The notes under the pieces were generated by a model, which was not told where the DNA came from, ran no database searches, and saw only the letters and a list, made by a program, of their open reading frames with translations. DNA of 64,000 nucleotides from Spongilla lacustris (taxonomy: Eukaryota; Porifera; Demospongiae; Spongillida; Spongillidae), in NCBI GenBank assembly GCA_949361645.1, contig OX442426.1:3592673-3656672 (forward strand). The letters run 5' to 3'. Below, piece after piece: positions 43,542 to 54,864 of the stretch. The number at the start of each line of letters is the position of its first letter. Position 1 is the stretch's first letter. Made by a program: the position numbers and the translations under genes.

Positions 43542-45917
43542 GTTTCATTAATTTTTTTTTCATACCCGATTATTAATCTTGGCCCCAGACCCGTTCGCAG
43601 CAGCGAATGGATTACATCACCACTACGCGGAAATTGTTACGTACATTTAGGTCTGGGTATGAGACTAAGAAAGAGGAGAGCCTACCCCGTAGCTTAATCG
43701 ATTCATGGATATGCATGTGTCTAAAACCAAGGTAAAGACATTTGGGCTAAAAATCTGTTGCTATACACTTGTTTAGCCCTTCGATCTGAGAGTATCATGC
43801 GGTGCTAGCTCTTTAATCAATGTAGTTCAGTAGTTGTCATCCCGGGAAAGTCAGTCATCACTCTTTTTTGATGTGCTATGTATATGTACTATTATCGCGT
43901 CATTAATTAATATTACATTGTTACTATGACTATACCCAATTGGTGCCTATGTCACATGATGCACACTATGACTACAACACAACACAGCAACTAGGTAAAA
44001 TCCACATTATGCGGCAAAAACAGACTAACTATCCTGCTCCAACACAAACAACTGCAACAGTCCGTTCTGAGTCGCAAAACACCAACATTTTCGAGTCACC
44101 ACCAGCCATGTCAGCTGAACTCCAATCAAAGACCAAATAAAAGCACTCCATTTATTACATTCTGGAGGAAGCTTCAACAAATCTGATCCCTGAAAAGTGT
44201 GATGTACCATCACTAATTCCACACACCTACATTTGTACACAACCATCACCAAGTCTGGTCCCTAACTCCACTGAACAATCTTCGCAGTACATGCCATCAT
44301 CACATTGCATTGCCAACCTAAGCCTCTCAGGACCAACATCATTCAAACACTACTGTCATCCTCCTATACATGTAGAGTACACCAGTGAAATAGTGAATCA
44401 TCATATTTATATCATACCTTTACTTTTAGTTGTGACCTGTACACAGTAAGTGTTCAAATGAAATCTTAGAAGTGTTGATGGAGTCATACACTGCTGTTAA
44501 GTTACATGTATACATGAGCAATTAAATTGCGGAGTGTAGATACATTCAGGTAAACAGAAGCCATATCAACACCAGCAGACCTAAACATGTTTGGTAATCA
44601 CATAAGATGTTCAAAGACGCAGTGAATACTAACATGCATTTACTGATAGGATGCAATCTACAAAAGTGATGACTGTACATGTACATGTACCGCCAGCTGG
44701 TACACACTCTACAAGCCCATATAGATCTACAGGCACCTTCTTCTCCCCCCCTGTTACTAGACACATACGTCACTTTGAAGGGATGAATGCAGTATCTTAC
44801 TGATGTTCCATTAAGCCTTTTTTTTTCCCCTTTCAAAGCTCTTTAACCTGGTGTTGGTAGAGGCTCAGTAAATGTCACCTGTACACCACCATTACCTTTT
44901 TCTTTTACAGCTTGTTTCATTGTGTACCAATGACTGGTGTATGGAGAAATAAGGTAATATGGGCGCTGGTAGCTCCCCTACGAGTGACTCTCCCATGGTA
45001 GCTGATTGCATTGAGGCAGACTGGTAGCTGTAGGACCCACTGCTGTATCTTGGTGGTGTTCCATACAGTTGCTATTTTTTTCTGGTGTTGGTAGAGGCTC
45101 AGAACCAAATGTCACACCACCATTTTTGCAACTGACAGAAGACACTGACGCACATCTCTACAGAGTAGATAAAGAAACATTACTAATACACTCAACTTGA
45201 TGCAGCATTCATTAACCTTGATATTGCACCAACATCTTTACACTATTAAAGCCATATCAGCTAACAGCGTGGGAAGGGCTAAACATCATGGCATGCTCAG
45301 GCAGGCCATTGACACCTATGCATACCTCAACAGGTCTTCAAATGGAGAATGCCCTTAAACTTCTGCAGACCTATGTAGATGTACTCTTCTATACATTGAG
45401 TACACCAGTCAAATAGCGTAACATGATTTTTATATCCATACCTTTGTTTTCCTTTCCAAAGTTACACATGTGACCTGCACAGCTAGGAAGCGTTCTAAAA
45501 TGTTAAAACAGAATGGAAGAATCAAGTCTTGGAGGTGTTGACAAAGACATACATGTAAGCAGATAGCATGCTTGGTAAACAGAAGCCATATTTAGTCACC
45601 GCAGTGCGCACTTCAAAGAAACATTGAATAAAATTATGCAGGCAGAACACAATAGTGGGAAGGGCTAAACTGCTCAGGCCTGCTCAGGCAGGCCATTGAC
45701 ACCTATGCATACACGACCAATTCCTAACAGTCCTAAACCAGTCCTGCAAAACCTGTACCAGTCCTGATTGTCCTGTACCGGTACTGGTACAGGACTTCGG
45801 CCCTGTATTGATCGTGTTTTTCGGGGTCGGAATTCTGACCGTATTACGTACGTTTATAATTATACGCACTAATCATATTTTAATTAGAAAACCTATTACT
45901 TCCTTGTATTTACCCCG
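43542..45917. other. Unique-looking region with diverged internal duplications, no recognised gene
   Basis: No coding stretch here is convincing; frames are short and motif-free. Diverged repeats occur: GGTGTTGGTAGAGGCTCAG at 44852 and 45084; GTGGGAAGGGCTAAAC followed by GGCAGGCCATTGACACCTAT near 45268 and 45655; and GAGTACACCAGT at about 44377 and 45400. A block starting AACAGGTCTTCAAATGGAGA near 45330 recurs at 49830. The palindromic word TGTACCGGTACTGGTACAGG lies near 45775. These look like decayed copies of one dispersed repeat. Confidence 0.5.
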
Positions 45918-46064
45918 AAAAACAGGCCTGTTCCAATGCTGGTTGCGTTAACAGTTTAGTGCGCTCGTTGAACTATACTGATTAAAAATTGCAGTGTCAC
46001 GTTGACTTATATACGTGCACAAAACCACTCCAGATTCATTACCTATAGTCACTCTCCATATTAC
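45918..46064. repeat. Dispersed repeat, copy 2 (147 bp)
   Basis: Near-identical to 29544-29699 but lacking nine bases (ACTTAGGTT). Flanks differ completely from those of copy 1, so this is a mobile or duplicated unit. Confidence 0.88.
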
Positions 46065-46673
46065 TACGTGAATAAGCCGGTGAATTCCAAAATAGGCTCA
46101 GAGCCAATCGTGGATATATTAAATACATATAGCATGCATGCTAGGAAGAACTAGAACCCAGAGCATGCTGTATGTTTATAGTGCTGGCTGAGTGGAGTTG
46201 CTCTGTAAGTCACAAGGAATAAAGGGGGCCAGGGGGCATGCTTCATGTTGCAGGTTCAGCATCATTGTCTACAACACAGAAAGGTCAGACATTGATGTGT
46301 TACCAAAAAGCTATTTGCAGATGTGAGGCTTATAATTCTTTGATTTGAAGCCAGAACGAATATATGGGCTCCTAGCAAGGACATTGCACACAGTGTTTCT
46401 GTGCTAAATGAGCATTCTTTACATCATGATTAACTCCTAGTGGTATGCATAGAGTTTTAACCCTATCTGTTAGAAATACGAGTGTTGTGGATGCATGTTA
46501 TTGATGCAGATGCAGTGATGATCTACTAGTAAAGCTTTTTAGCTCTACAATGGTGACTCTTAACTTCATAAGGTATATGTATTGTACGTGGGGAGGGGGG
46601 GTATGTATACATGCATATATATGTGTGTGTATGTATGTGTGTGTGCACGTGTGTGTGAGCGCCAGTGTGTGTT
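46065..46673. other. Non-repetitive stretch without a recognised gene
   Basis: Ordinary A+T-rich sequence ending in a short GT-rich patch (46600-46660). Frames crossing that patch are low-complexity. Nothing recognisable apart from the RT remnant that begins next. Confidence 0.4.
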
Positions 46674-47340
46674 TGAAAAAGGCCTATACCTTGTGGTTGC
46701 TACTAGCACGATTGGGCTTCCCATCAAAGTTAGTCACATATTAAGAGGCCTTCATGTCAATATGGAAGCCTCAGTTCGTGTTGATGGTGTCATCAGAACC
46801 TCTTCAAGTTTCAACTGGTCTCAAACAGGGGTGTGTGCTGGCACCCTTCCTGCTTAACCTACTTCAATAAAGTACTAGTGATGCATCAAGACGTGACCAC
46901 AATGATGGTGTTGAAATTAAGTATAGGTTGGATGGCAACATATTCCTGACACTACACTGTTCTCGCAAGATCCCACCTCCAACATCATGCCTCTACTCTT
47001 ATTTCCATAGCTATGCTACGGTGGCTGGGCCATATCTACATAATGGAGGACAATTAATGTACAGACTTCCTAAACAAATACTTTGTGGGGAAACTTCATC
47101 TGCAAATTGCCCACAACATAAATCAAAATGTGGATGGAGGGGCTGTGTTTCTAAAGACCTCTCCTTTTGGTCTCTCCAACAACTGGCAATGTATTGCAGT
47201 ATTGAGGTCACAGTGGAGAACTCGCTTTTTAATGGCGTGGCCTTAATGGAAGCAAAGCTTAATGAGAAGGCTAGGATGTTGCGAGACTGCCACAAGGGTG
47301 CATCCTCCCTACAGCATAGCTGCTATTGAGGAATCTGTAA
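46674..47340 (+). pseudogene. RTE-like LINE reverse transcriptase remnant
   Basis: Broken frames read ILRGLHVNMEASVRVDG, then in another frame STGLKQGCVLAPFLLNLL, the conserved RT block around QGxVLxP typical of RTE-like and related LINEs. Further down, MLRWLGHIYIMED and MYRLPKQILCGE match the C-terminal region of such elements (LRWLGHV..R.P). The catalytic Asp pair and the section between are missing or scrambled. Family assignment is from memory of these motifs; RTE versus a related clade cannot be settled here. Confidence 0.7.
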
Positions 47341-47406
47341 TAAACGTTTCACTAGTCAGTGTGAAATATCTGAGAAATCATAACACCCCAAAACATGGTC
47401 AACATG

Positions 47407-47476
47407 CAAGGGCTACCCACCCTTAAAGGGCTACCCACCCTCCTAGGGCTACCCACCCTCCAAGGGCTACCCGCCC
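47407..47476 (+). repeat. Short tandem repeat, about four 17-18 bp units
   Basis: Four copies of AGGGCTACCCACCC with short spacers, a local tandem expansion with no coding meaning. Confidence 0.9.
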
Positions 47477-47623
47477 ACTTAGTGACTTTTCATGCCCTGT
47501 CCCTCTATGTTCCTTTACTTTGAACTCTCTCTATAAAAGTACATCAACACTCAAACACAAGGAAAAAGCTGGTGATATATCTATGTTATACTTGTATAAA
47601 ACAACGGCATATTATTATTGTTA

Positions 47624-47637
47624 TATATGTGTGTGTA

Positions 47638-47669
<32 letters not shown>

Positions 47670-47712
47670 CACATGTGCATGCATGCATGCATGCATGCAT
47701 GTATGTATGTAA
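47624..47712 (+). repeat. (GT)n and (GCAT)n microsatellites
   Basis: A GT run is followed by six or so GCAT and three GTAT repeats. Frames crossing it are low-complexity. Confidence 0.92.
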
Positions 47713-47910
47713 GGAAGAGACTAGACTGGCATAGTTAGCCTGAGAACATATATATCACCAAGCTAACAACATTCAAAGTTCTACAGCATCTACATCAGAT
47801 TTTGACCAAAGATGTGTTTTACAGAGATGGATTTTAACTCCTTTAGCGAATGTAGATCGGAAGTAGCAATCTGAGGCTGGACACAACACAGAGTGGGCGT
47901 ACTGGTTGGT

Positions 47911-48074
47911 GTATGTATGTATGTATGTATGTATGTATGTATGTATGTATGTATGTATGTATGTATGTATGTATGTATGTATGTATGTATGTATGTATGT
48001 ATGTGTGTGTGTTTGTGTGTGTGTGTGTGTGCATGTATGTAAGTGTGTATGTACGTATGTATTTATGTATGTAA
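47911..48074 (+). repeat. (ATGT)n microsatellite
   Basis: About 23 pure ATGT units (47911-48003) are followed by imperfect GT-rich sequence. The period of 4 keeps all three frames open as Met-Tyr-Val-Cys-type cycles, producing spurious frames of about 80-110 codons on both strands. Confidence 0.95.
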
Positions 48075-48079
48075 CAGTA

Positions 48080-50210
48080 CATGTATACATGGTTGCGATG
48101 GATATGATGTTTCTACATATGTATGCATGTAAGTATCAATGCATGCAGAGATGTAAGTTTCCATTCTATATTGCTAGGCGCGGCTGTGCATTATCGGATG
48201 GTATGATGTACCTCCACAGTGTGGCACATCTGTGATTAAGTTGAACTTGAGGATGTCAAAATCCAGCTATGCTTATGTCTAATTCCTATGCCGCATGGAG
48301 TGAACTGCGATACTTCTGTACCTCAATGGGCAGTGTAAATTTGTTCAGCTTAAGCAACAGAGGACAGAGTTGAGTGAAGTGAGTTAGGATGGTGAAATAT
48401 TAGTACCCTTCAGTTCTGCCCTCTAGTGGCATGTAAGACTAGCGGTGATCCAAGCCACTTTGTATTATCCAGCAAATGGATGAGGTCGCACAAGGATAAC
48501 AGTTGAATGGATTTCTCTGTCCTTTATTCACAATAACAAATCTTCTGAGATTGGTTGTCTTCACAGAAGTCTCATCAGTGTGGACAGTACATCAAACCAC
48601 AATCAGTTGAACATAAACCAGCCAGCCAGAATAAATGTATTTACAATCATAACCGAGCTATGGGAAGTACATTCGTCCAATACTGCCTTGTCTGCAGAGA
48701 ACATTGAAAGCATTAAAAAATTACTTATCTGTCTCATGTTCAAATAACAATTAATGTATGGTAGGTATCTTACATCTCATGTTCACCAAGTTACCAATAT
48801 CACGTGCGCGGCAAATCTGAGCTCGCGTGACCTGAAATGTCTGTGAGGACGTAGAAAGCCAAGTTGACGGAAGCCCAAGTACACAAAGAGCTATTCGCCA
48901 GGAAAAAATAACTGCCCGTTCATGTAAGTTCTATCCAGCTTGTATTTTGGTATCATTCTGTTTTGTATATACCGCTACGCAAGGATCGATACTTTTTACT
49001 AGAGCAGCCAAAACGGGTATGAAGCAGTACCAGGTAAGCTTCCTATGTTAAGCCTGTATCTTAGGGTTTACATGTGTGCATTTCAGCTAAACAGAAATAA
49101 GCCTGTTGCTGGTTTACCATGACTAGGCCTACCGCGATCGTAAGTTACTTACGCACGTGGCTTGCTAAATGGTAGCAACGCCATCACCAGTCGTAAGTTA
49201 CATATGCCAGTTGTTTATTTAAGCTCTATAGCTTTCAGTGTCAATTTACCAAGATCACCTCGAGCGTAAGTTCCATACCTATATGCTTTGACATTGTACT
49301 GCTGTTCGTTTTTGTAGGGATTGAAATGGACTTCATTTAGACAGTAAGTTTATATATACTATTCTTTCACTATGTAGATAAACAGAGACATTCACTGGTT
49401 AAACGCCAGAAGCAGGCGTCTTCCACACGTAAGTAAAGCAAAATATGTTGTTTTATAACTTCATTTGTACTTTTACAGTGGCAAATGATGGCAATCATCA
49501 TATCATCAAACCTGGTGTTGTGCTCCCGAACATGCAGCAGTAATAGTGATGTATGGACGTATTTGTAATTTTGTTTTTCAATGAAGCTTTTGACAACAAA
49601 TGAAAACGATAATAACTAGAAATAAATTTTATGCTATAGCATCGAGGCCACGTTTGAATGGCCATACCAGTCCTGGTACCGGGGTGTTTCAGGTTGTTTC
49701 AGGCCTGATAAATTATTCCCTGGTCCCGGGTATTGCCCGCCCGGGTCAAAACAATCCTGATGTATTAGGGTCGGAACAGGTTGCTCACAACCCTGGAACA
49801 GGTTGAAAATAATTGGTTGTGTTACTCAACAGGTCTTCAAATGGAGAATGCCCTTAAACTTCTGCAGAACTATGTGGCTTGCTGCCTCCATATCTGCCTT
49901 GACCCCCCATCAAACTTGCTGTAACACCTATATAGTTATTACAATAATTGAACCACACATGTCTGAGCTGTCAGTAGAAAGACACCTTCCCACACACAGT
50001 AGCTGAATATAGAACCTTCTGAGAGAATGTGCAGGATAGAGGGATGAGGTTGCCCTGGTAATATGGGCACTATGTCCATGGTGACTTAGCAACGCAAAGG
50101 TCTATAAACATTATTTTATAATACACGCATGCATGTACATGTTCAAAATACGTATTGTATCACTCATTCGAATTCGAACGTATACGTACCTTTGGGGTTT
50201 ATATTGGTAC
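48080..50210. other. Region without a recognised gene; cluster of GTAAGT words
   Basis: No long coding frame. Between 48920 and 49440 at least six GTAAGT or GTAAGC donor-like words occur (near 48925, 49032, 49141, 49196, 49265, 49342 and 49429), with acceptor-like TTTGTAG or TTTACAG before 49319 and 49480. This could be a small spliced transcript or chance. Around 49665-49800 is a CCTGGT/CAGG-rich segment, and 49826-49880 repeats part of the dispersed sequence at 45326. Confidence 0.35.
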
Positions 50211-50212
50211 TA

Positions 50213-50627
50213 TGGTAGATATCTTTCTAAGCCCATTATCCTCGCGCGGTGGCATTTGCTTCGTGCAGCATGTTGATCTGTCGGTCGTTCTTGCAATCGC
50301 ATTCTTTTCGCAGGAGAAGCGATGGAACCGTCCCAATGCTCTGCCCTGTTCATGGCCACTTTATTTTCATTGTACCATTGCCGCTTTAAAGATAGTATTG
50401 GCTCGGGGTTCTTGTATATTTTTCCCACTCAGCGGCTTGCTTTCGATCGGAGTTCTGGTGATATCGTTCTTCCTCAGCGGTTAGTTTTGGCTCAGGGTTC
50501 CGGTGATATCGTTCTCAAGCTTTTTCTTTGCTCTCTTCTGACGACCGTTCCTTCAATATTTCCTCTCGCTTTTGGAGGTATTCTGCTCGACATTTAGCTC
50601 TAGCCTTACGCTGACGTGAAGGCATTT
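50213..50627 (-). pseudogene. Fragment of a repeat-rich N-terminus resembling Helitron-associated proteins
   Basis: Minus strand starts MPSRQRKARAKCRAEYLQKR, then has repeats of about 15 residues: ERYHRNPEPKL, ERYHQNSDRK and, after a one-base shift, EKIYKNPEPIL, then NENKVAMNRAEHWDG. An in-frame stop follows the first 37 codons. Similar charged repeats stand at the N-termini of proteins near Helitron helicases in cnidarians and sponges, to my recollection. No helicase follows, so this is a fragment at most. The plus-strand frame over it (50155-50484) is a shadow. Confidence 0.4.
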
Positions 50628-50639
50628 TGACAAAAGCAA

Positions 50640-51404
50640 CTTCACTAACAAAAGCAAATGATATATACTATGAATAGGAACACCATGTACAAAGCCTCAC
50701 ATGTAGTTCTATTTAAGCTCAAGTAGGTGTGGCTTACAGCATATATCATGGCCGTATGGCTTGAAACACACCATTTCTAGCCTGAGCTACTGTAACAAGC
50801 GATCCCTATGAACATACTCACTTGTACGGATATAACTTGAAATTCTGAACCTATTGATACCACTGAAGTTGTTTGAAACAGCTCCTGTGTCGAGTTTTAT
50901 CCCCAGTAAAGTTATCAACATACTAGTATACATTTATGTTATCAGTTCAAGGTCCAATAGGATCCACGAGTATCTGACTCAAAAGGGCACTGCCGCTTGA
51001 AATTCTAAACGTACTGGCATCATTCGCGTCCTTTAAAACGGTTCTTATCTCGAGTTCTTTACAAATAAAGGAAGGAGAAAATGGCCGCCGTTCCGTCTGG
51101 GGACGAGGAAAAACAGAATCCCTTTTGTTCTCTTGAACGACACGGTTATGCGACATCAAACAAACACAAAACGGCTCTCTTTTGATTCCTTGTTCGATAC
51201 CGACAACTATCTAAGCCATCCGATCGATAGGAGTCCCGTTAAAAACGGGTCCCGTTTTTGTAATGATATTCACAATCGGGGTCAAATCCTGTATGAGAGT
51301 TACTAACGTAACTCTCGATATTTATTGGCTTCTGTAGTAGTTTGTGTGTGTTTTGTGTTATTATAATCATTGTATAGGTGAAATTATATATATTATTACA
51401 AAGA
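50640..51404. other. Spacer without a recognised gene
   Basis: Ordinary sequence with a small inverted word, AAAAACGGGTCCCGTTTTT (near 51241-51259). No motif-bearing frame. Confidence 0.4.
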
Positions 51405-51978
51405 TCTTTTCATAATTAAAACATTAAACCTACTTCCATATGAATAGTATGTCTGAGTGTATTAGATTTAATTTACCATTGAATGGTTTATGATAAACCA
51501 TGTTAAACCATAAGTGTTATTTCTAAACTCAGATATTCACAATACATGTAGTATCATTAAAATCATAATAACGACTTTTAATAATTAAACCATTACTAGT
51601 TAGTAAATCTAGTTCCATATGGATAGTATGTCTGAGTGTATTAGATTTAATTTACCATTGAATGGTTTATGACAAACCGTGTTAAACCATAAGTGTTATT
51701 TTTAAACTGAGATATTCACAATACATGTAGTATCATTAAAATCATAATAACGACTTTTAAAAATTAAACCATTACAAGTTATGAAATCTAGATCCATATG
51801 GATAGTATGTCTGAATGTATTAGATTTCATTTACCATTCAATGGTTTATGATAAACCATGTTAAACCATGTATTATTTTTATACTGAGATATTCACTATA
51901 CATGTAGTATCATTTAAATCATAATAACGACTTTTAATAATTAAACCATTACTAGTTAGTAAATTCAGATCCATATGG
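51405..51978 (+). repeat. Sat179 satellite, about 3.2 units
   Basis: Three type A units in forward orientation, ending abruptly at CCATATGG (51978), which is inside the palindrome ATCCATATGGAT. Confidence 0.94.
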
Positions 51979-52655
51979 CACAGCCCTATGCGGCCATACA
52001 TTTTGTGGACAAAAGGCATACCTATAGAAATATTGAAAAAGTGGCGTAATGCCTTAGCAACCACCCTTGACAACCGACAACCTTACAAACTTTGCACTAC
52101 GTGTTAACATGTTTGAACTTGTCACCATTTAAAGGCCATACATGGGAATGAAGTACCTTTGTTCTATTAGTAGCCAATGTCACATGGCCTAGTTTTCTCT
52201 CCACTGCTTCCTACAAGCAGCCATTTTTTAACGAACCCATCGACTTCAACGTACTTTTTCGACCACGCAGACAAATTCTGCTCCCCAGATGGAAGCACAG
52301 AACAAAAGGAGACAGAAGGTACTTACAATATGTAGTATGAAACTGTAGCCATACTTTTTCTTCGCGATGGTATACACGTGTGAACTATACTATGGTTTGA
52401 GCCGTGATAATTATTAATGATACATGTGCGTATGGACGTGTTTGAAAAGGGATAGAATGCCTATCCACGATTTTTTTGCTTTGTTTGGCGTGGAATTGCT
52501 TTCACAATCCGGGGTGCAATGGATAGCCTGTGCTCTTGAACAATAAGAGAGGGGTGTGGACCTTGTTGTGGATACATTGATAAGTTCTCTGTGTGGGCAT
52601 GGATAGTCAGGATAGACTCTACCCCCAAGTAGACCAAAGCCTGCACCCGTCCACC
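51979..52655. other. Spacer without a recognised gene
   Basis: No convincing frame, repeat or RNA signature. It leads into the polypyrimidine tract. Confidence 0.4.
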
Positions 52656-53298
52656 TTGCCCATTGTTATACTCCCCTCTCCTCCCTCCCCTCTCCTCTCC
52701 CTCCCCTCCCTCCCCTCTCCCTCCCTCCCCTCTCCCCCTCTCCCTCCCCTCTCCCTCCCCTCCCTCTTCTCCCCTCTCCTCCTTTCCTCTCCTTCCTCCC
52801 CTCTCCTCCTTCCCTTTCCTCCTTCCCCTCTCCTCCCTCCCTTCCCTCCCCTCTCCTCCCTCCCCTCTCCCTCCCCTCTCCTCTCCCTCCCCTCTCCTCT
52901 CCCTCCTCCCTCACCACCCCTCCCCCTTCCTACCTTTTGCCTCCACTGCTCCCTTTTCTCCCTCTCCCCTCCCTCTCCACTCCTCTCCTCCCCTCTCCTC
53001 CCCTCTCCCTCCCCCTCTCCTCCCCTCTCCCTCCCCCTCTCCTCCCCTCTCCCTCCCCTCTCCCTCCCCCTCTCCTCCCCTCTCCCTCCCCCTCTCCTCT
53101 CCTCTCCCTCCCCCTCTCCTCCCCTCTCCCTCCCCCTCTTCTCCCCTCTCCCTCTCTCCTCTCCTCCCCTTTCCCTCCCCCTCCTCCCCTCTCCCTCCCA
53201 CACTCCTCCCCTCTCCCTCCCCTTTCCCCTCTCCTCCCCTCTCCCTCCCCTTCTCCTCCCCTCTCCTCCCCCTCTCCTCCTTCCCTCCCATTCTCCCT
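52656..53298 (+). repeat. Polypyrimidine tract of about 640 bp
   Basis: Almost pure C/T on the plus strand, made of CCCTCTCCTCC-like and CCTCCCCTCTCC units of varying length; the only sizeable break is near 52910-52960. Every frame is open because the strand lacks stop-forming bases, giving Ser/Pro/Leu frames on plus and Gly/Arg/Glu frames on minus that are not genes. Mirror-type pyrimidine tracts like this can form triplex (H-)DNA. Confidence 0.95.
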
Positions 53299-54023
53299 GG
53301 TTGTTACACTTTCCCTTCTATTTACTGTACTACACTAATGCCAGTTTAAACAGAATTCTCCTTATACACTTATAACTACACTGTCAAAGTACTGCTCATA
53401 CACGTCACAAGCACCGAATGGCACTTCCAGTGGGTGCCATCAGGGGGTGTATACTTATGGTAACTCTGAACATTGATAGAATGGCCTCCTTTTCTTCCTT
53501 GTAGCCACCAAAAGGCTTCCATAGACTCTGCAACGTTTCTGGAGCTGGTCTCTGTGGTAGGCTATGTGACCGAACAAAGCAACTGAAGCCGCATTATTCA
53601 TAGCCAAACAAAACCGTTTATTGTGTGATGAAAAAAAAAGTATGGCTGCATCTGAATGGTGTTACTGTACACCTAATTGTGTGTAGTTGACGGTGCGGCA
53701 AACCAACCATCTTGAGAATTTGTCTGTGCTTGGTGTTTTCAGCCTAAAGCTACCCCTTTCCCTTACGATATCCAAACATAAATTGGCTGCGCGTTATTAA
53801 GGTTTGCGATATGAAGAGTGCGCATATGGTATAGTCTCTACTACGATGATACACCAGTTAAATGGAAGGGCTGAACAGGTATTCGATGGTAAAATGAACA
53901 AGATATAGCTCTCTCAAAAAAAGCCATTTTAATGAGGCCATGGCGCATATAGCCGCAATGGATTTTTTTGGTTTACGGTATTGTCTAATTATGGACCCTT
54001 TTGTCCAGTCGCGGAGGGCTGTG
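53299..54023. other. Spacer without a recognised gene
   Basis: Mixed sequence with no motif-bearing frame. The last 75-codon minus frame (53858-54085) runs into satellite DNA and is incidental. Confidence 0.4.
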
Positions 54024-54766
54024 ATGGATAGTATGTCTGAGTGTATTAGATTTAATTTACCATTGAATTGTTTATGATAAACCATGTTAAACCATAAGTG
54101 TTATTTCTAAACTGAGATATTCACAATACATGTAGTATCATTAAAATCATAATAACGACTTTTAATAATTAAACCATTACTAGTTAGTAAATCAAGATCC
54201 ATATGGATAGTATGTCTGAGTGTAATAGATTTAATTTACCATTGAATGGTTTATGATAAACCATGTTAAACCATCAGTGTTATTTCTAAACTATATTCAC
54301 AATACATGTAGTATCATTAAAATCATAATAACGACTTTTAATAATTAAACCATTACATATTAATAAACCTATTTCCATATGGATAGTATGTCTGAGTGTA
54401 TTAGATTTAATTTACCATTGAATGGTTTATGATAAACCATGTTATACCAAAAGTGTTATTTCTAAACTGAGGTATTCACAATACAGTGTAGTATCATTAA
54501 AATCATAATAACGACTTTTAATAATTAAAACATTACTAGTCAGTAAATCTAGATCCATATGGATAGTATGTCTGAGTGTATTAGATTTAATTTACCATTG
54601 AATGGTTTATGATAAACCATGTTAAACCATAAGTTATATTTTTAAACTGACATATTCACAATACATGTAGTATCATTAAAATCTTAATAACGACTTTTAA
54701 TAAGTAAACTATTACTAGTTAGTAAATCTAGATCTATATGGATAGTATGCGTGTATTAGATTTAAT

Positions 54767-54769
<3 letters not shown>
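54024..54769 (+). repeat. Sat179 satellite, about 4 units
   Basis: Type A units in forward orientation, cut after GATTTAATTTA (54769) by the tail of the CR1/L2-like element. Satellite resumes at 58525. Confidence 0.94.

Positions 54770-54798
<29 letters not shown>
54768..54798. repeat. (TAA)n tail of the CR1/L2-like element
   Basis: About ten TAA triplets on the plus strand ((TTA)n on the element's coding strand) mark its 3' end against satellite. Confidence 0.85.
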
Positions 54799-54864
54799 TT
54801 CATGTGCATGTAATATACACATAGGCAAGTAATGGCATAAATTAGATATGCACTAGTATACTGC

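Noticed and set aside
47773..48235. Frames of repeated Tyr-Met-Cys-Val or His-Thr-Tyr-Ile
   Set aside because: Produced by the ATGT microsatellite.
50155..50484. 109-codon hydrophobic plus-strand frame resembling a membrane protein
   Set aside because: It lies antisense to a charged repeat-bearing frame on the minus strand that looks more real; the hydrophobicity follows from reading that on the other strand.
52593..53375. Long Ser/Pro/Leu and Gly/Arg/Glu open frames
   Set aside because: They are read through a C/T-only tract that cannot form stop codons on the plus strand and forms few on the minus; there is no protein signal.
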